NCBI GenBank assembly: GCA_900539835.1
Contig: UQDR01000001.1
Span: forward strand, 62,001-126,000
Direction: 5' to 3'
Length of the DNA stretch: 64,000 nt
Origin: an uncultured Ruminococcus sp.
Lineage (GTDB): Bacteria > Bacillota > Clostridia > Oscillospirales > Ruminococcaceae
The position numbers were made by a program, and so were the translations under genes. The notes under the pieces are model-generated. The model searched no databases. It saw nothing but the letters and a program-made list of their open reading frames with translations, and had not been told where the DNA came from. Of the stretch, positions 42,873-51,411 are shown piece after piece (within the stretch, counting starts at the first letter, position 1; every line of letters starts with the position of its first letter).

Positions 42873-44180
42873 TTAAACAAGTTTTCTTTTATCAATTACA
42901 CGAACAGCTTTTCCTTCGGAACGTGTAATAGTTTTTGGTTCAACAAGCTTTATTTTAGCGCTGATTCCAAGAATTGAATGAATTTCTCCGCCAATCTTCT
43001 TTTCAAGCTCTTCCACTGACTTTATAGTATCCGAAAGCATATCATTTGAAAGCTCTACTTGAATTTCAAAAGTATCTTTATTATTAACTCGGTCAACTAT
43101 AATCTGATAATTAGGCGTAACATTACTCATTTTCAGTAAAACAGATTCAATCTGAGACGGGAAAACATTTACGCCCTTGATTATAAGCATATCGTCGCTT
43201 CTGCCCATTGGCTTTGTCATTTTAATAAGTGTTCTTCCGCATGAGCATTTTTCTCTTGAAAGCACGCATATATCTCTTGTTCTGTATCTCAGCAATGGAA
43301 AAGCTTCTTTTGTAATGCTTGTAAAAACAAGCTCTCCCTTTGAGCCTTCCGGAAGCACTTCGCCTGTATCCGGGTCAATAATTTCAGCAATAAAATGGTC
43401 TTCATTAATATGCATACCGGTTTGTTCACTACATTCAAATGAAACGCCCGGACCGCTTGTTTCTGTTAAGCCATATATGTCATATGCTTTGATACCCAAA
43501 AGTCTTTGGATTTCTTGACGCATCTCTTCTGTCCATGGTTCAGCGCCGAAAATACCGGCTTTTAGACTGATGTCCTCAGGTCCATACCCCATATCATGAA
43601 GTGTTTCTCCGATATATGCTGCGTATGACGGTGTACAGCACAGAATAGTTGATTTAAGATCACGCATAAACTGAATTTGTCTTTCTGTATTGCCGGAAGA
43701 CATAGGAAGTGTAAGACAGCCGACTTTATGAGAACCGCCGTTGAGTCCCGGACCTCCTGTGAAAAGTCCATAACCGTAGCACACCTGACAAACATCATCC
43801 TTTGTTCCGCCTGCTGCAACTATAGCTCTTGCACAGCAGTCCTCCCAGAGATCAATATCATTCTGGGTATAAAAAGCAACCACTCTTTTTCCTGTAGTGC
43901 CACTGGTGGACTGAATTCTTACACAATCTGAAAGCGGTTTTGCAAGCAAGCCATAGGGATAAGCTTCACGCAAGTCAGCCTTGGTCAAAAACGGAAGCTT
44001 ATGTAGATCTTCTGTACCTTTGATATCCTCGGGAGTTACGCCCTTCTCATCCATTAAATTCTTATAATAAGGCACATTTTCATATACATGCTTGACCTGA
44101 GCAACTAAACGCTCGTCCTGGAGCTTTTTCATCTCCTCTCTCGACATACACTCTATTGACTCGTTCCAATATCTTTCCAT
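42873..44180 (-). CDS. paaK: Phenylacetate-CoA ligase
   Basis: An ANL-superfamily acyl-CoA synthetase that interconverts arylacetates and aryl-CoA with ATP. The AMP-binding signature is QSTSGTTGKRVVAFY, with motifs FGAEPWTEEMR, DIYGLTETSGPG and the Arg of LRYRTRDIC; the C-terminal domain (GRSDDMLIIKGVNVFPSQIE) has the hinge and an active-site Lys. At 435 residues it is the usual size. In this operon it may work in the acid-forming direction, conserving ATP from the aryl-CoA made by IorAB, which is a known archaeal logic and an inference here. AAGGAGG precedes the ATG. Confidence 0.95.
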   Translation of the reverse strand: MERYWNESIECMSREEMKKLQDERLVAQVKHVYENVPYYKNLMDEKGVTPEDIKGTEDLHKLPFLTKADLREAYPYGLLAKPLSDCVRIQSTSGTTGKRVVAFYTQNDIDLWEDCCARAIVAAGGTKDDVCQVCYGYGLFTGGPGLNGGSHKVGCLTLPMSSGNTERQIQFMRDLKSTILCCTPSYAAYIGETLHDMGYGPEDISLKAGIFGAEPWTEEMRQEIQRLLGIKAYDIYGLTETSGPGVSFECSEQTGMHINEDHFIAEIIDPDTGEVLPEGSKGELVFTSITKEAFPLLRYRTRDICVLSREKCSCGRTLIKMTKPMGRSDDMLIIKGVNVFPSQIESVLLKMSNVTPNYQIIVDRVNNKDTFEIQVELSNDMLSDTIKSVEELEKKIGGEIHSILGISAKIKLVEPKTITRSEGKAVRVIDKRKLV

Positions 44181-44213
44181 TGGAAAAACCTCCTTCGTAT
44201 TCTATAGAAAATC

Positions 44214-44789
44214 TTATTTAACTTCTCTTCCGAGGGCAAATGCTTTTTTATTTAGCTCAAGAAATTTTGCTGGTACACATTCCTCAACAGCTTTTTCCCA
44301 AGCACTGACATCAAAAGGCATTTTAGTTGAAACAACTCCCATAAGAACTACATTTGAAGCTTTTGAATTTCCAGCCTGTTCAGCTAAAGTTAATGCGTCA
44401 ACGGCAATAACGTCAATTCCTTGTGATTTAATTTTCTCAATGATATTGTCGGGATAAGCAGCTGCACCTGTAATAACAGGCATTGGATCAATTTTTTGAG
44501 TAGAAGTAACTAAATGTCCTCCTTTTTTCAGATAAGGAAGCCATCTTGCAGCCTCGAGCTGTTCAAAGCTGATAATTATATCTGCTTCACCCTTTGTAAC
44601 AACAGGTGAACAAACTTCATCACCATATTTAACATATGTAACAACCGAACCGCCTCGCTGGCTCATTCCGTGAACTTCAGATACTTTTACATCATAGCCC
44701 TGCTGTAAAAGCACATTTCCTATCAGTCTTGACGCAAGCAACGAGCCTTGTCCGCCAACGCCGACTATCATAATAGACTTAGTTTCCAT
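44214..44789 (-). CDS. iorB: Indolepyruvate:ferredoxin oxidoreductase beta subunit
   Basis: The gamma-domain-like subunit of the enzyme that oxidises aryl-pyruvates (from Trp, Phe, Tyr transamination) to aryl-CoA with reduced ferredoxin. The N-terminal glycine block is VGVGGQGSLLASRLIG, and the conserved SEVHGMSQRGGSVVTYVK follows. At 191 residues it has the expected size. It starts 30 bases after iorA and precedes paaK by 34 bases. GAGGTG precedes the ATG. Confidence 0.96.
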   Translation of the reverse strand: METKSIMIVGVGGQGSLLASRLIGNVLLQQGYDVKVSEVHGMSQRGGSVVTYVKYGDEVCSPVVTKGEADIIISFEQLEAARWLPYLKKGGHLVTSTQKIDPMPVITGAAAYPDNIIEKIKSQGIDVIAVDALTLAEQAGNSKASNVVLMGVVSTKMPFDVSAWEKAVEECVPAKFLELNKKAFALGREVK

Positions 44790-44818
44790 TTATATTACAC
44801 CTCATTATGTAGTTATTT

Positions 44819-46549
44819 TTATTCGGCAGAAATTGCATTTAATTTACACATTTCTGTGCAGATTCCGCATCCGACACACTGGGTATGGTCAATTACACAC
44901 TTTCCGTCATGAATTGAAATTGCAGGACATCCGATTTTCAGGCACTGTTTACAGCCAACGCATTTTTCTGCATTAACCTTAAGAGGCGCATTATGCTTAA
45001 CATATTTAAGCAAAGCACACGGACGTCTTGAAATTATAACTGATGGTTCTTCTTTATCAAGCTCTTCTTTTATGACCTCTAAAGATTCTGCCATATGATA
45101 TGGATCAATGACCCTAACGCTTTTAATTCCGATTGCATGACACAAATCTTCAAGATTTACTGCTGCAGCAGGGTCACCTTTAAGATTTTTTCCTGTTGTA
45201 GGATTTTGCTGGTGACCTGTCATTCCCGTAATGGAGTTATCAAGAATAATTACTGTAGAATTAGTTGAGTTATAGGCAATATTTACAAGACCAGTCATAC
45301 CGCTGTGCATAAACGTTGAATCGCCGATAACGGCTACAGACTTCTTTTCTGCTTCTGCACCGAGAGCTTTATTAAATCCATGCAAACCGCTTATTGATGC
45401 ACCCATACATATAGTAGAATCCATAGCACAAAGCGGTGGTGTTGCACCAAGAGTATAACAGCCGATGTCTCCTGAAACCATAACGCCGAGTTTTGACAAG
45501 CAATAGAACAGACCTCTATGGGGGCAGCCTGCACACATAACTGGAGGGCGAACAGGAACTGTTTCTTCAAAAGCTGTAATCTCTTTTGTTTCGCCAAGAA
45601 TTTTCTCTGCAACTATAGCCTGTGAGATTTCGCCCAATAAACTGAAAGTATCTTTTCCGTGAACCTCAACGCCGATTTTTTTACAATGAGTTTCAATTAC
45701 ATCATCAAGTTCTTCTATTACATAAACATTTTTGCATTTAGATGCAAATTCTTTTATTATATTTACAGGCAGAGGATTAACGATGCCAAGCTTTAAATAT
45801 GACGCTTTATTTCCCAAAGCTTCTTTTGCATACTGATAAGAAATACCTGACGTGATAACTCCAATATCAGTATTATTTAATTCAACTTTATTAAGCTCTG
45901 AAGTTTCAGAAAATTCAGCAATCTTAACAAGTCTTTCTTCAACCTTTGGGTGACGTTTAATTGCGTTACCGGGCATCATAACAAATTTCTGTGGATTTTT
46001 CTTATATGTAATATGCTCTTTCGGTATTCTGTCACACATTTCTACTGCCGACTGAGAATGTGAAACTCTTGTAGACATTCTGATTATTACCGGTGTATCA
46101 AATTGCTCAGACAAATCAAAAGCTGCTTTAGCAAATTCTTTACACTCAGCAGAATCAGACGGCTCGATCATCATGACTTTTGAAGCAATAGCATGATGTC
46201 TTGAATCCTGTTCGTTTTGAGATGAATGCATCCCCGGGTCGTCTGCAACAGCAATTACCATTCCTGCATTAACGCCTGTATAACCGGCTGTATATAAAGG
46301 ATCGGCTGCCACATTCAAACCAACATGTTTCATTGCGCAAAAGCTTCTTGCACCTGCTATTGATGCACCGAGTGCAACTTCCATTGCAACTTTCTCATTC
46401 GGCGCCCATTCAGCATAAACATCATCATACTCGGCAACACATTCAGTTATTTCCGTTGACGGTGTTCCCGGATAGGATGAAGCAATTTCACAACCTGCTT
46501 CATAAAGTCCTCTTGCAAAGGCTTCATTACCAAGCATTAATTTTTTCAT
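44819..46549 (-). CDS. iorA: Indolepyruvate:ferredoxin oxidoreductase alpha subunit
   Basis: Catalytic thiamine-diphosphate subunit, 576 residues. The N-terminal domain begins LGNEAFARGLYEAGCEIASSYPGTPSTEI. The TPP-binding part includes CAGCPHRGLFYCLSKL, GDIGCYTLGA and GDSTFMHSGMTGLVNIAYN. Two C-terminal [4Fe-4S] motifs are CVGCKQCLKIGCPA and CVGCGICTEMC. It heads the operon iorA-iorB-paaK-ACT, all for aromatic amino acid fermentation. Its electrons fit the ferredoxin encoded nearby. Promoter at 46667-46695; the leader contains an imperfect inverted repeat (GTCTAT...ATAGAC). Confidence 0.97.
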   Translation of the reverse strand: MKKLMLGNEAFARGLYEAGCEIASSYPGTPSTEITECVAEYDDVYAEWAPNEKVAMEVALGASIAGARSFCAMKHVGLNVAADPLYTAGYTGVNAGMVIAVADDPGMHSSQNEQDSRHHAIASKVMMIEPSDSAECKEFAKAAFDLSEQFDTPVIIRMSTRVSHSQSAVEMCDRIPKEHITYKKNPQKFVMMPGNAIKRHPKVEERLVKIAEFSETSELNKVELNNTDIGVITSGISYQYAKEALGNKASYLKLGIVNPLPVNIIKEFASKCKNVYVIEELDDVIETHCKKIGVEVHGKDTFSLLGEISQAIVAEKILGETKEITAFEETVPVRPPVMCAGCPHRGLFYCLSKLGVMVSGDIGCYTLGATPPLCAMDSTICMGASISGLHGFNKALGAEAEKKSVAVIGDSTFMHSGMTGLVNIAYNSTNSTVIILDNSITGMTGHQQNPTTGKNLKGDPAAAVNLEDLCHAIGIKSVRVIDPYHMAESLEVIKEELDKEEPSVIISRRPCALLKYVKHNAPLKVNAEKCVGCKQCLKIGCPAISIHDGKCVIDHTQCVGCGICTEMCKLNAISAE

Positions 46550-46666
46550 AACTATTTATCTTTCCTTTCATCAGAACCTTGTCTATAACAATATTATTAT
46601 ATATTTCAAATAATAATCTTATTTCTCTTATTGTTAAAATAGACAAAATATTTCTCAATACAAGTC

Positions 46667-46695
46667 ATTATAGCATAAAACTTCACAAAAAGCAA
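46667..46695 (-). promoter_or_regulatory. sigma-A promoter of iorA-iorB-paaK-ACT
   Basis: Minus strand TTGCTT (46690-46695), 17 bases, TATAAT (46667-46672), TGC before the -10 (extended). Confidence 0.65.
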
Positions 46696-47049
46696 CAGTT
46701 TTTTTGTGAAACAATATAATAATTTAACACAATAACAACAAACAATTCAGCGACAGATATTTGCAGCTTTTTCAAAAAAGATAATGACTTATAGCAACAA
46801 AACAGAGTATTCCCCACTGGGAAAACTCCGTTTTATCTCCTTAATTGTGCAATAAACAAGAATTATAATACTCCACTCCCGCACCTTTCTTCACATTCCC
46901 GCAACCCGCTATTCTATTCAGTAACTTTGTTGACCATCGGAGAGTGCAAAACGCTTTTGATGGAATGGACGGTACGGTAATTCTGTCAAAAGTGTCCTTA
47001 CGTTACTTTCGCGAAAAGTAACAAAGGCTGATGAGAACCTAACAAGAAT
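46696..47049. other. Gene-free stretch with two hairpins
   Basis: I see no convincing gene here. A long imperfect hairpin at 46799-46834 pairs AAAAC, GAGT and TTCCC with GGGAA, ACTC and GTTTT around CACT; one A/C mismatch on the plus strand is a G-U pair on the minus strand, so it may end the kinase transcript. A perfect GTTACTTT-N5-AAAGTAAC palindrome lies at 47002-47022. The part from about 46880 to 47030 is more GC-rich than other gaps and could be a decayed repeat or gene. Confidence 0.5.
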
Positions 47050-47583
47050 TTAGCTGTTTCTTATAATACTAACCACTTTGTCAACAATCACTTCCAAATC
47101 TTCTGCTCCGTCAATCACATAATCCGAGTTTGGAAGAATATCTTTTATCATCTGTACATACGCCACCCTTGCACCTTTAAGGTAATTCTGCATATCAAGG
47201 CGTATTTCATTTGCTGTTGCGTTTTTCATATCCCTTAAAACTCTTCTTGCCATTGCAATATCGAGCGGAGTATCGATAAACACAGCACAATCTATATCGT
47301 CCTTTATTAACTTATTTTGGTACGCAAACGGATAATCTAACAGCAAGTATTCATATTCGCCGCAGTTTTTCATTTTTTCAATATCACTTTTTAGTGGACT
47401 TAAATCCCATACATTGTAGTAATCTGTACCCTCCATTGTCCATTTACAAAAATCTTCTACCTCACCGTCAAAAGAATAATCGTCAAAATGAAGTGAAGTT
47501 GTTTTAGGTATTTTCTTCTTAATCTCATTCACAACTGTTGTTTTACCACCTGCAGTTACTGCAGCAATCGAAATAATCTTCAT
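47050..47583 (-). CDS. P-loop nucleoside/nucleotide kinase-like protein
   Basis: A 177-residue P-loop kinase resembling uridine kinase/AAA_33 proteins. Walker A is AVTAGGKTT (A8 to T16), the Asp pair HFDDYSFDG would bind substrate or metal, and LLLDYPFAY occupies the place of Walker B. The lid region is ARRVLRDMKNA. It lacks the dimerisation parts of classical Udk. The substrate is unknown. It is monocistronic with a promoter at 47634-47662. Confidence 0.82.
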   Translation of the reverse strand: MKIISIAAVTAGGKTTVVNEIKKKIPKTTSLHFDDYSFDGEVEDFCKWTMEGTDYYNVWDLSPLKSDIEKMKNCGEYEYLLLDYPFAYQNKLIKDDIDCAVFIDTPLDIAMARRVLRDMKNATANEIRLDMQNYLKGARVAYVQMIKDILPNSDYVIDGAEDLEVIVDKVVSIIRNS

Positions 47584-47633
47584 CTCATTACCTCTACAAA
47601 TTATGCTTTATCGATTAAATTATAATTTACATC

Positions 47634-47662
47634 ATTATACCACAATAGACTTATAAAATCAA
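47634..47662 (-). promoter_or_regulatory. sigma-A promoter of the kinase gene
   Basis: Minus strand TTGATT (47657-47662), 17 bases, TATAAT (47634-47639) with TGG before it. Confidence 0.7.
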
Positions 47663-47800
47663 CAATTTGCCGCCTTTAGCTGTGCATTTTCTGCTTCAGC
47701 AATGTATTATATGAAATTTAAATTTAAATTTTTTAATATTTCTATATTGTTATTTTTAAACATATATTAAATTAAACTATTTATGATTTTTTTCAAGCAG

Positions 47801-47829
47801 TTGAAATTTTAAAAAAACTATGTTATAAT
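47801..47829 (+). promoter_or_regulatory. sigma-A promoter of feoAB
   Basis: TTGAAA (47801-47806), 17 bases, TATAAT (47824-47829) with TGT before it. GTTAGCC (47834-47840) just downstream resembles a DtxR/IdeR half-site but its partner is missing. The rest of the 47663-47800 gap is AT-rich with no gene. Confidence 0.78.
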
Positions 47830-47894
47830 AAAGTTAGCCATATGCAACTCTTGCATTTAAACTTTACTTTGCTTTTACATTCATTGGAGGACAT

Positions 47895-48137
47895 ATGAAA
47901 TACAAAACAATAAACGACTTATCTGTCGGAGAGTCTGCACTTATACTCAGCATTAACTGTGAGGGTGCGATGAAACGACGCCTGATAGACATGGGAATCA
48001 CTCCCGGGGTCAAAGTTATACTATATAAAATCGCCCCTTTAGGTGATCCTCTTGAACTAAAATTAAGAGGATACATGCTTTCGATAAGACGCTCCGAAGC
48101 TAAAAATATATTTGTTAAAAGGGAGATTGATTCATGA
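47895..48137 (+). CDS. feoA: Ferrous iron transport protein FeoA
   Basis: FeoA is a small SH3-like cytoplasmic protein that assists FeoB in Fe(II) uptake. The 80-residue protein has the MKRRLIDMGITPGVKVIL core and LRGYMLSIRRSEAKNI end typical of the family. GGAGG precedes the ATG. It overlaps feoB by four bases, so the two are translationally coupled. Confidence 0.96.
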   Translation: MKYKTINDLSVGESALILSINCEGAMKRRLIDMGITPGVKVILYKIAPLGDPLELKLRGYMLSIRRSEAKNIFVKREIDS

Positions 48138-50137
48138 TTTCAATAGCTTTGGCCGGTAATCCCAACTGTGGAAAAACAACGCTTTTCAATGCACTCACCG
48201 GATCAAATCAATATGTTGGAAACTGGGCTGGTGTTACCGTTGAAAAGAAAACCGGAAAAACAAAAGACGGAAAATTTAATATTATAGATTTGCCCGGAAT
48301 ATATTCTTTATCCCCATATTCAATGGAAGAGATAGTTAGCCGTGACTACATAATAAAAGAAAAGCCGCAGGCAATAATCAATATAATTGACGGCACCAAC
48401 ATTGAGCGAAACTTATATTTAAGTGTTCAGCTTGTTGAACTGGGTATTCCGATGGTGCTTGTCATAAATATGATGGATGATGTCAAGGCACAGGGCACAA
48501 CAATAGATACCTGTTATTTATCAAAACTTATGGGTATGCCTATTATACCTATATCCGCCCGAAAAGGTGATAACATTGACGAAGTATTGAGACAAATCGA
48601 ATATGTAGTCAACAATAATATAACGCCGCCGGAAATTAATTTTGACATTAATACACAAAATGCTCTGAATGCAATTTTTTCTGAAATATACAGCGAAAAC
48701 AAAAACGTTCCGTATTCTTTTTATTCATCCAAAATTCTTGAGGGTGATAAAAGAGTAATAAAGGAACTGAAGCTCTCTGAAAAACAATCAAAAAATGTTG
48801 AAGCTATTGCTAAAAGATATGAGAACACCGGGAAATATGGCGATAGAGAAACGATGCTTGCTGACGCAAGATATCGTTTCATAGAAGACGTAACTAAAAA
48901 ATGTGTTGTTAAGGGCAAAAGTGATGAGAAGCTTACTGTCTCTGATAAAATTGATTTAATTGTTACCAACAGATTTTTAGCTCTTCCCATCTTTCTGCTT
49001 ATAATGATGATTATCTTTTCTTTAACGTTTGGTAGTGTTGGAACTTTCCTTTCGGATCTGATTGAAAAGTTTTTCGGCGATATACTTTCTCCTGCTGTTG
49101 AAAACTTTTTAGATAAAGTTGATTCTCCGCAGTGGACAGCTTCTCTTATTATCAATGGTATTATAAACGGCGTTGGCGGAATTTTGACGTTCTTACCCCA
49201 AATAGCAATACTATTTCTTTGCTTATCTATTCTTGAAGACAGCGGATATATGGCAAGAGCGGCTTTTATTACAGACAGATTTCTAAGAAAGCTTGGATTA
49301 TCCGGAAAAAGCTTTATACCTATGATAATGGGCTTTGGCTGTACAACCCCTGCTGTTATGGCAACAAGAACACAGGAAAATATAAACGAACGCAGAATGA
49401 CAATCCTTCTTATACCGTTTATGTCATGCGGCGCAAAGCTTCCTATTTATGCACTATTTGCCGGTGTATTCTTTGCGGCACATCAGGGATTAATTGTTTT
49501 TTCGATGTACATAATAGGCTTTTTGCTTGCAATTATTATTGGTTTAATATTAAAAAAGACTTATTTTAAGAGCAATCAAGCACCATTTATTATGGAACTT
49601 CCCGCTTACAGACTTCCGCTGATTTCATCAGTTCTGAAAAACACATGGGATAAATGCAAAGGCTTTTTAATAAAAGCAGGTACAATAATTTTTGCAATGT
49701 CTATCATAATATGGCTTCTTCAGTCTTTTACTCCTACCCTACATTATACAGACGACAGCAGTGTCAGCTTGTTTGCTTATTTAGGTGGTCTGATAGCTCC
49801 TATTTTCAAACCGCTTGGATTCGGGAACTGGAAAACAGGTGTATCACTTTTGTCAGGACTTGTAGCTAAAGAAGCGGTAGTAAGCACTATGCTTGTACTA
49901 TATTCTGCGGCTAATGAGGCAGCATTGTCAGGGGCAATTCTTTCAGCCTTCACTCCCCTTTCAGCTTTTTCATTTATGGTTTTTTGTCTTCTTTATATGC
50001 CATGTATATCAGCATTTGTAACCATAAAAAAAGAAACAGGAAGTATAAAATGGGCATTTGCAAGTGCGGTAATGCAATGCACTGTTGCATATATAGTTTC
50101 TTTTCTCATTTATCAAATCGGTTCACTGATTATTTAA
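48134..50137 (+). CDS. feoB: Ferrous iron transporter FeoB
   Basis: FeoB is the Fe(II) permease with an N-terminal G-protein domain. G1 is GNPNCGKT (residues 8-15), the switch region is GNWAGVTVEKKTG, G3 is DLPGIYSLSPYSMEE and G4 is NMMD. The membrane domain contains two Gate repeats with the Cys-containing FGCTTPAVMATRT and SCGAKLPIYALFAG. At 667 residues it has standard length. It follows feoA and is followed by a small Cys-rich partner gene. Confidence 0.98.
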   Translation: MISIALAGNPNCGKTTLFNALTGSNQYVGNWAGVTVEKKTGKTKDGKFNIIDLPGIYSLSPYSMEEIVSRDYIIKEKPQAIINIIDGTNIERNLYLSVQLVELGIPMVLVINMMDDVKAQGTTIDTCYLSKLMGMPIIPISARKGDNIDEVLRQIEYVVNNNITPPEINFDINTQNALNAIFSEIYSENKNVPYSFYSSKILEGDKRVIKELKLSEKQSKNVEAIAKRYENTGKYGDRETMLADARYRFIEDVTKKCVVKGKSDEKLTVSDKIDLIVTNRFLALPIFLLIMMIIFSLTFGSVGTFLSDLIEKFFGDILSPAVENFLDKVDSPQWTASLIINGIINGVGGILTFLPQIAILFLCLSILEDSGYMARAAFITDRFLRKLGLSGKSFIPMIMGFGCTTPAVMATRTQENINERRMTILLIPFMSCGAKLPIYALFAGVFFAAHQGLIVFSMYIIGFLLAIIIGLILKKTYFKSNQAPFIMELPAYRLPLISSVLKNTWDKCKGFLIKAGTIIFAMSIIIWLLQSFTPTLHYTDDSSVSLFAYLGGLIAPIFKPLGFGNWKTGVSLLSGLVAKEAVVSTMLVLYSAANEAALSGAILSAFTPLSAFSFMVFCLLYMPCISAFVTIKKETGSIKWAFASAVMQCTVAYIVSFLIYQIGSLII

Positions 50138-50152
50138 AGGATAAATAAAATA

Positions 50153-50308
50153 ATGAAATACATTGTAATTTTAATTTGCATATTATTAATTTTATCAGCT
50201 TTTCTTATTCTAATTAAATCCTTAAAAAAAAGCTTTAAAAACCAATGCTGCGGCAATTGTCACAGATGTTCTTTTAATTTATGCAGTAAAAAACATGAAA
50301 ATGAGTAA
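50153..50308 (+). CDS. FeoB-associated Cys-rich membrane protein
   Basis: A 51-residue protein below the usual size cut-off. Residues 2-21 form one membrane helix (YIVILICILLILSAFLILI), then a lysine stretch, then a cytoplasmic Cys-rich tail QCCGNCHRCSFNLC. This matches the small FeoB-associated proteins found after feoB in Clostridia, in place of FeoC. It starts 15 bases after feoB with AAAGGA upstream. A role in handing over or sensing iron is inferred from position and cysteines. Confidence 0.85.
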   Translation: MKYIVILICILLILSAFLILIKSLKKSFKNQCCGNCHRCSFNLCSKKHENE

Positions 50309-50330
50309 AAAGAGGTATTTTCGCAAATTC

Positions 50331-50359
50331 TTGACTTTTTTCATACTTTGTGTTATCAT
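50331..50359 (+). promoter_or_regulatory. sigma-A promoter of the PHP phosphatase gene
   Basis: TTGACT (50331-50336), 17 bases, TATCAT (50354-50359), with TGT before it (extended -10). Confidence 0.75.
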
Positions 50360-50397
50360 ATAATTAGTTTAAGAATATAATAAGGAGTATAATTATT

Positions 50398-51117
50398 ATG
50401 ATAATAGATATGCACTCACATATTTTGCCCGGAATTGACGATGGGGCAAGAACAGTTGAGGAATCGTTACAGCTTCTTGATTCTTTTGTTGAGAACGGTA
50501 CAGATATAGTAGTTGCCACACCTCATTTTTATTGTAAAGATCAAAGCATCAATAGTTTTATAGAGAAACGCAATGCCGCATATGAAAAGCTTAAACCGCA
50601 TTTAAAAGCTGAACATCCTCAAATTATTTTGGGCGCTGAGGTATTATACAGTCCAATTCTTGCAGGCAATGAGGACATATCGAAGCTTACAATTCAGGGA
50701 ACGGATTTTATCTTATTTGAAATGCCCTATCAGAAGCTTACCGCTGATATGATAAACAATGTTTCAAAAATTGCAAATTCTATGGATGTAAAGCTTTTGA
50801 TTGCTCACATCGAACGATATTTGCATTTTACTTCTTTTTCTGAATTATCAGAACTTATGGATTTAGATGTTCTCGGACAGATAAACATTAAGTCGCTTAT
50901 GAAATCTTCTTCAAAAAGGGCTTGTTTTAAATTAATAAAAAAAGGCTATGTTCACGCACTTGGATCTGATTATCACAGGATTGATAAGCCGGTTTCGCAT
51001 GTTGTAGATGCATTTGAAATCCTGGATAAAAAATTCGGAAATGGTTATACAAATCATTTGATAAAAAATGAAGTTCATATACTTAAAAATGACAGCTTAG
51101 AGTATTTCTACAGATGA
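50398..51117 (+). CDS. PHP-domain tyrosine-protein phosphatase (CpsB/CapC/YwqE type)
   Basis: A Mn-dependent PHP-fold phosphatase of the family that dephosphorylates BY-kinases of capsule/EPS synthesis. The metal-binding N-terminus is DMHSHILPGIDDGA and later motifs are ATPHFY, LGAEVLYSP, LIAHIERY and LGSDYHR. At 239 residues it has the usual length. AAGGAG precedes the ATG. No tyrosine kinase or capsule genes lie next to it, so its partner would be encoded elsewhere. Confidence 0.9.
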   Translation: MIIDMHSHILPGIDDGARTVEESLQLLDSFVENGTDIVVATPHFYCKDQSINSFIEKRNAAYEKLKPHLKAEHPQIILGAEVLYSPILAGNEDISKLTIQGTDFILFEMPYQKLTADMINNVSKIANSMDVKLLIAHIERYLHFTSFSELSELMDLDVLGQINIKSLMKSSSKRACFKLIKKGYVHALGSDYHRIDKPVSHVVDAFEILDKKFGNGYTNHLIKNEVHILKNDSLEYFYR

Positions 51118-51155
51118 TAATTCATAATAAATTTACATCTTAATTTCTACAACTG

Positions 51156-51184
51156 TTGACATAACTTTTATACTGTTGTATAAT
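51156..51184 (+). promoter_or_regulatory. sigma-A promoter of metK
   Basis: TTGACA (51156-51161), exactly 17 bases, TATAAT (51179-51184): perfect consensus, placed 22 bases before the SAM-I aptamer. Confidence 0.92.
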
Positions 51185-51205
51185 AATAATGCTAAAATTA
51201 AATAG

Positions 51206-51351
51206 CCTTATCAAGAGTGGTGGAGGAACAGGTCCTTTGAAGCCCGGCAACCTAACGTATTTCTACAGTTAAGGTGCTAATTCCTGCGGTATTTTCCGAG
51301 AGATGAGGAATTTGTGAGAATTCAAGCGTTTCGGAACGGAACGCTTTTTTA
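51206..51351 (+). promoter_or_regulatory. SAM-I (S-box) riboswitch with terminator
   Basis: The aptamer begins CCTTATCAAGAG and contains GGTGGAGGAACAGG, AAGCCCGGCAACC and GGTGCTAATTCC, the SAM-I core. P1 pairs CCTTATC (51206-51212) with GATGAGG (51302-51308). The terminator AAGCGTT ... AACGCTT (51324-51346) ends in a T run to 51351. High SAM should stop transcription into metK. Confidence 0.96.
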
Positions 51352-51411
51352 TTTGGCTATTTTCTTATTAGGCATTTATTTTTTAGAATTATAAGAAAAG
51401 AGGTAGTTTAA

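Noticed and set aside
46582..46640. Rex-type operator before iorA
   Set aside because: TTGTTA and TAACAA pieces occur as part of a longer GTCTAT...ATAGAC repeat, but the spacing does not fit a Rex site.
47834..47840. DtxR/IdeR operator for feoAB
   Set aside because: Only the half GTTAGCC is seen; the inverted partner is not there, and no Fur-type box was found.
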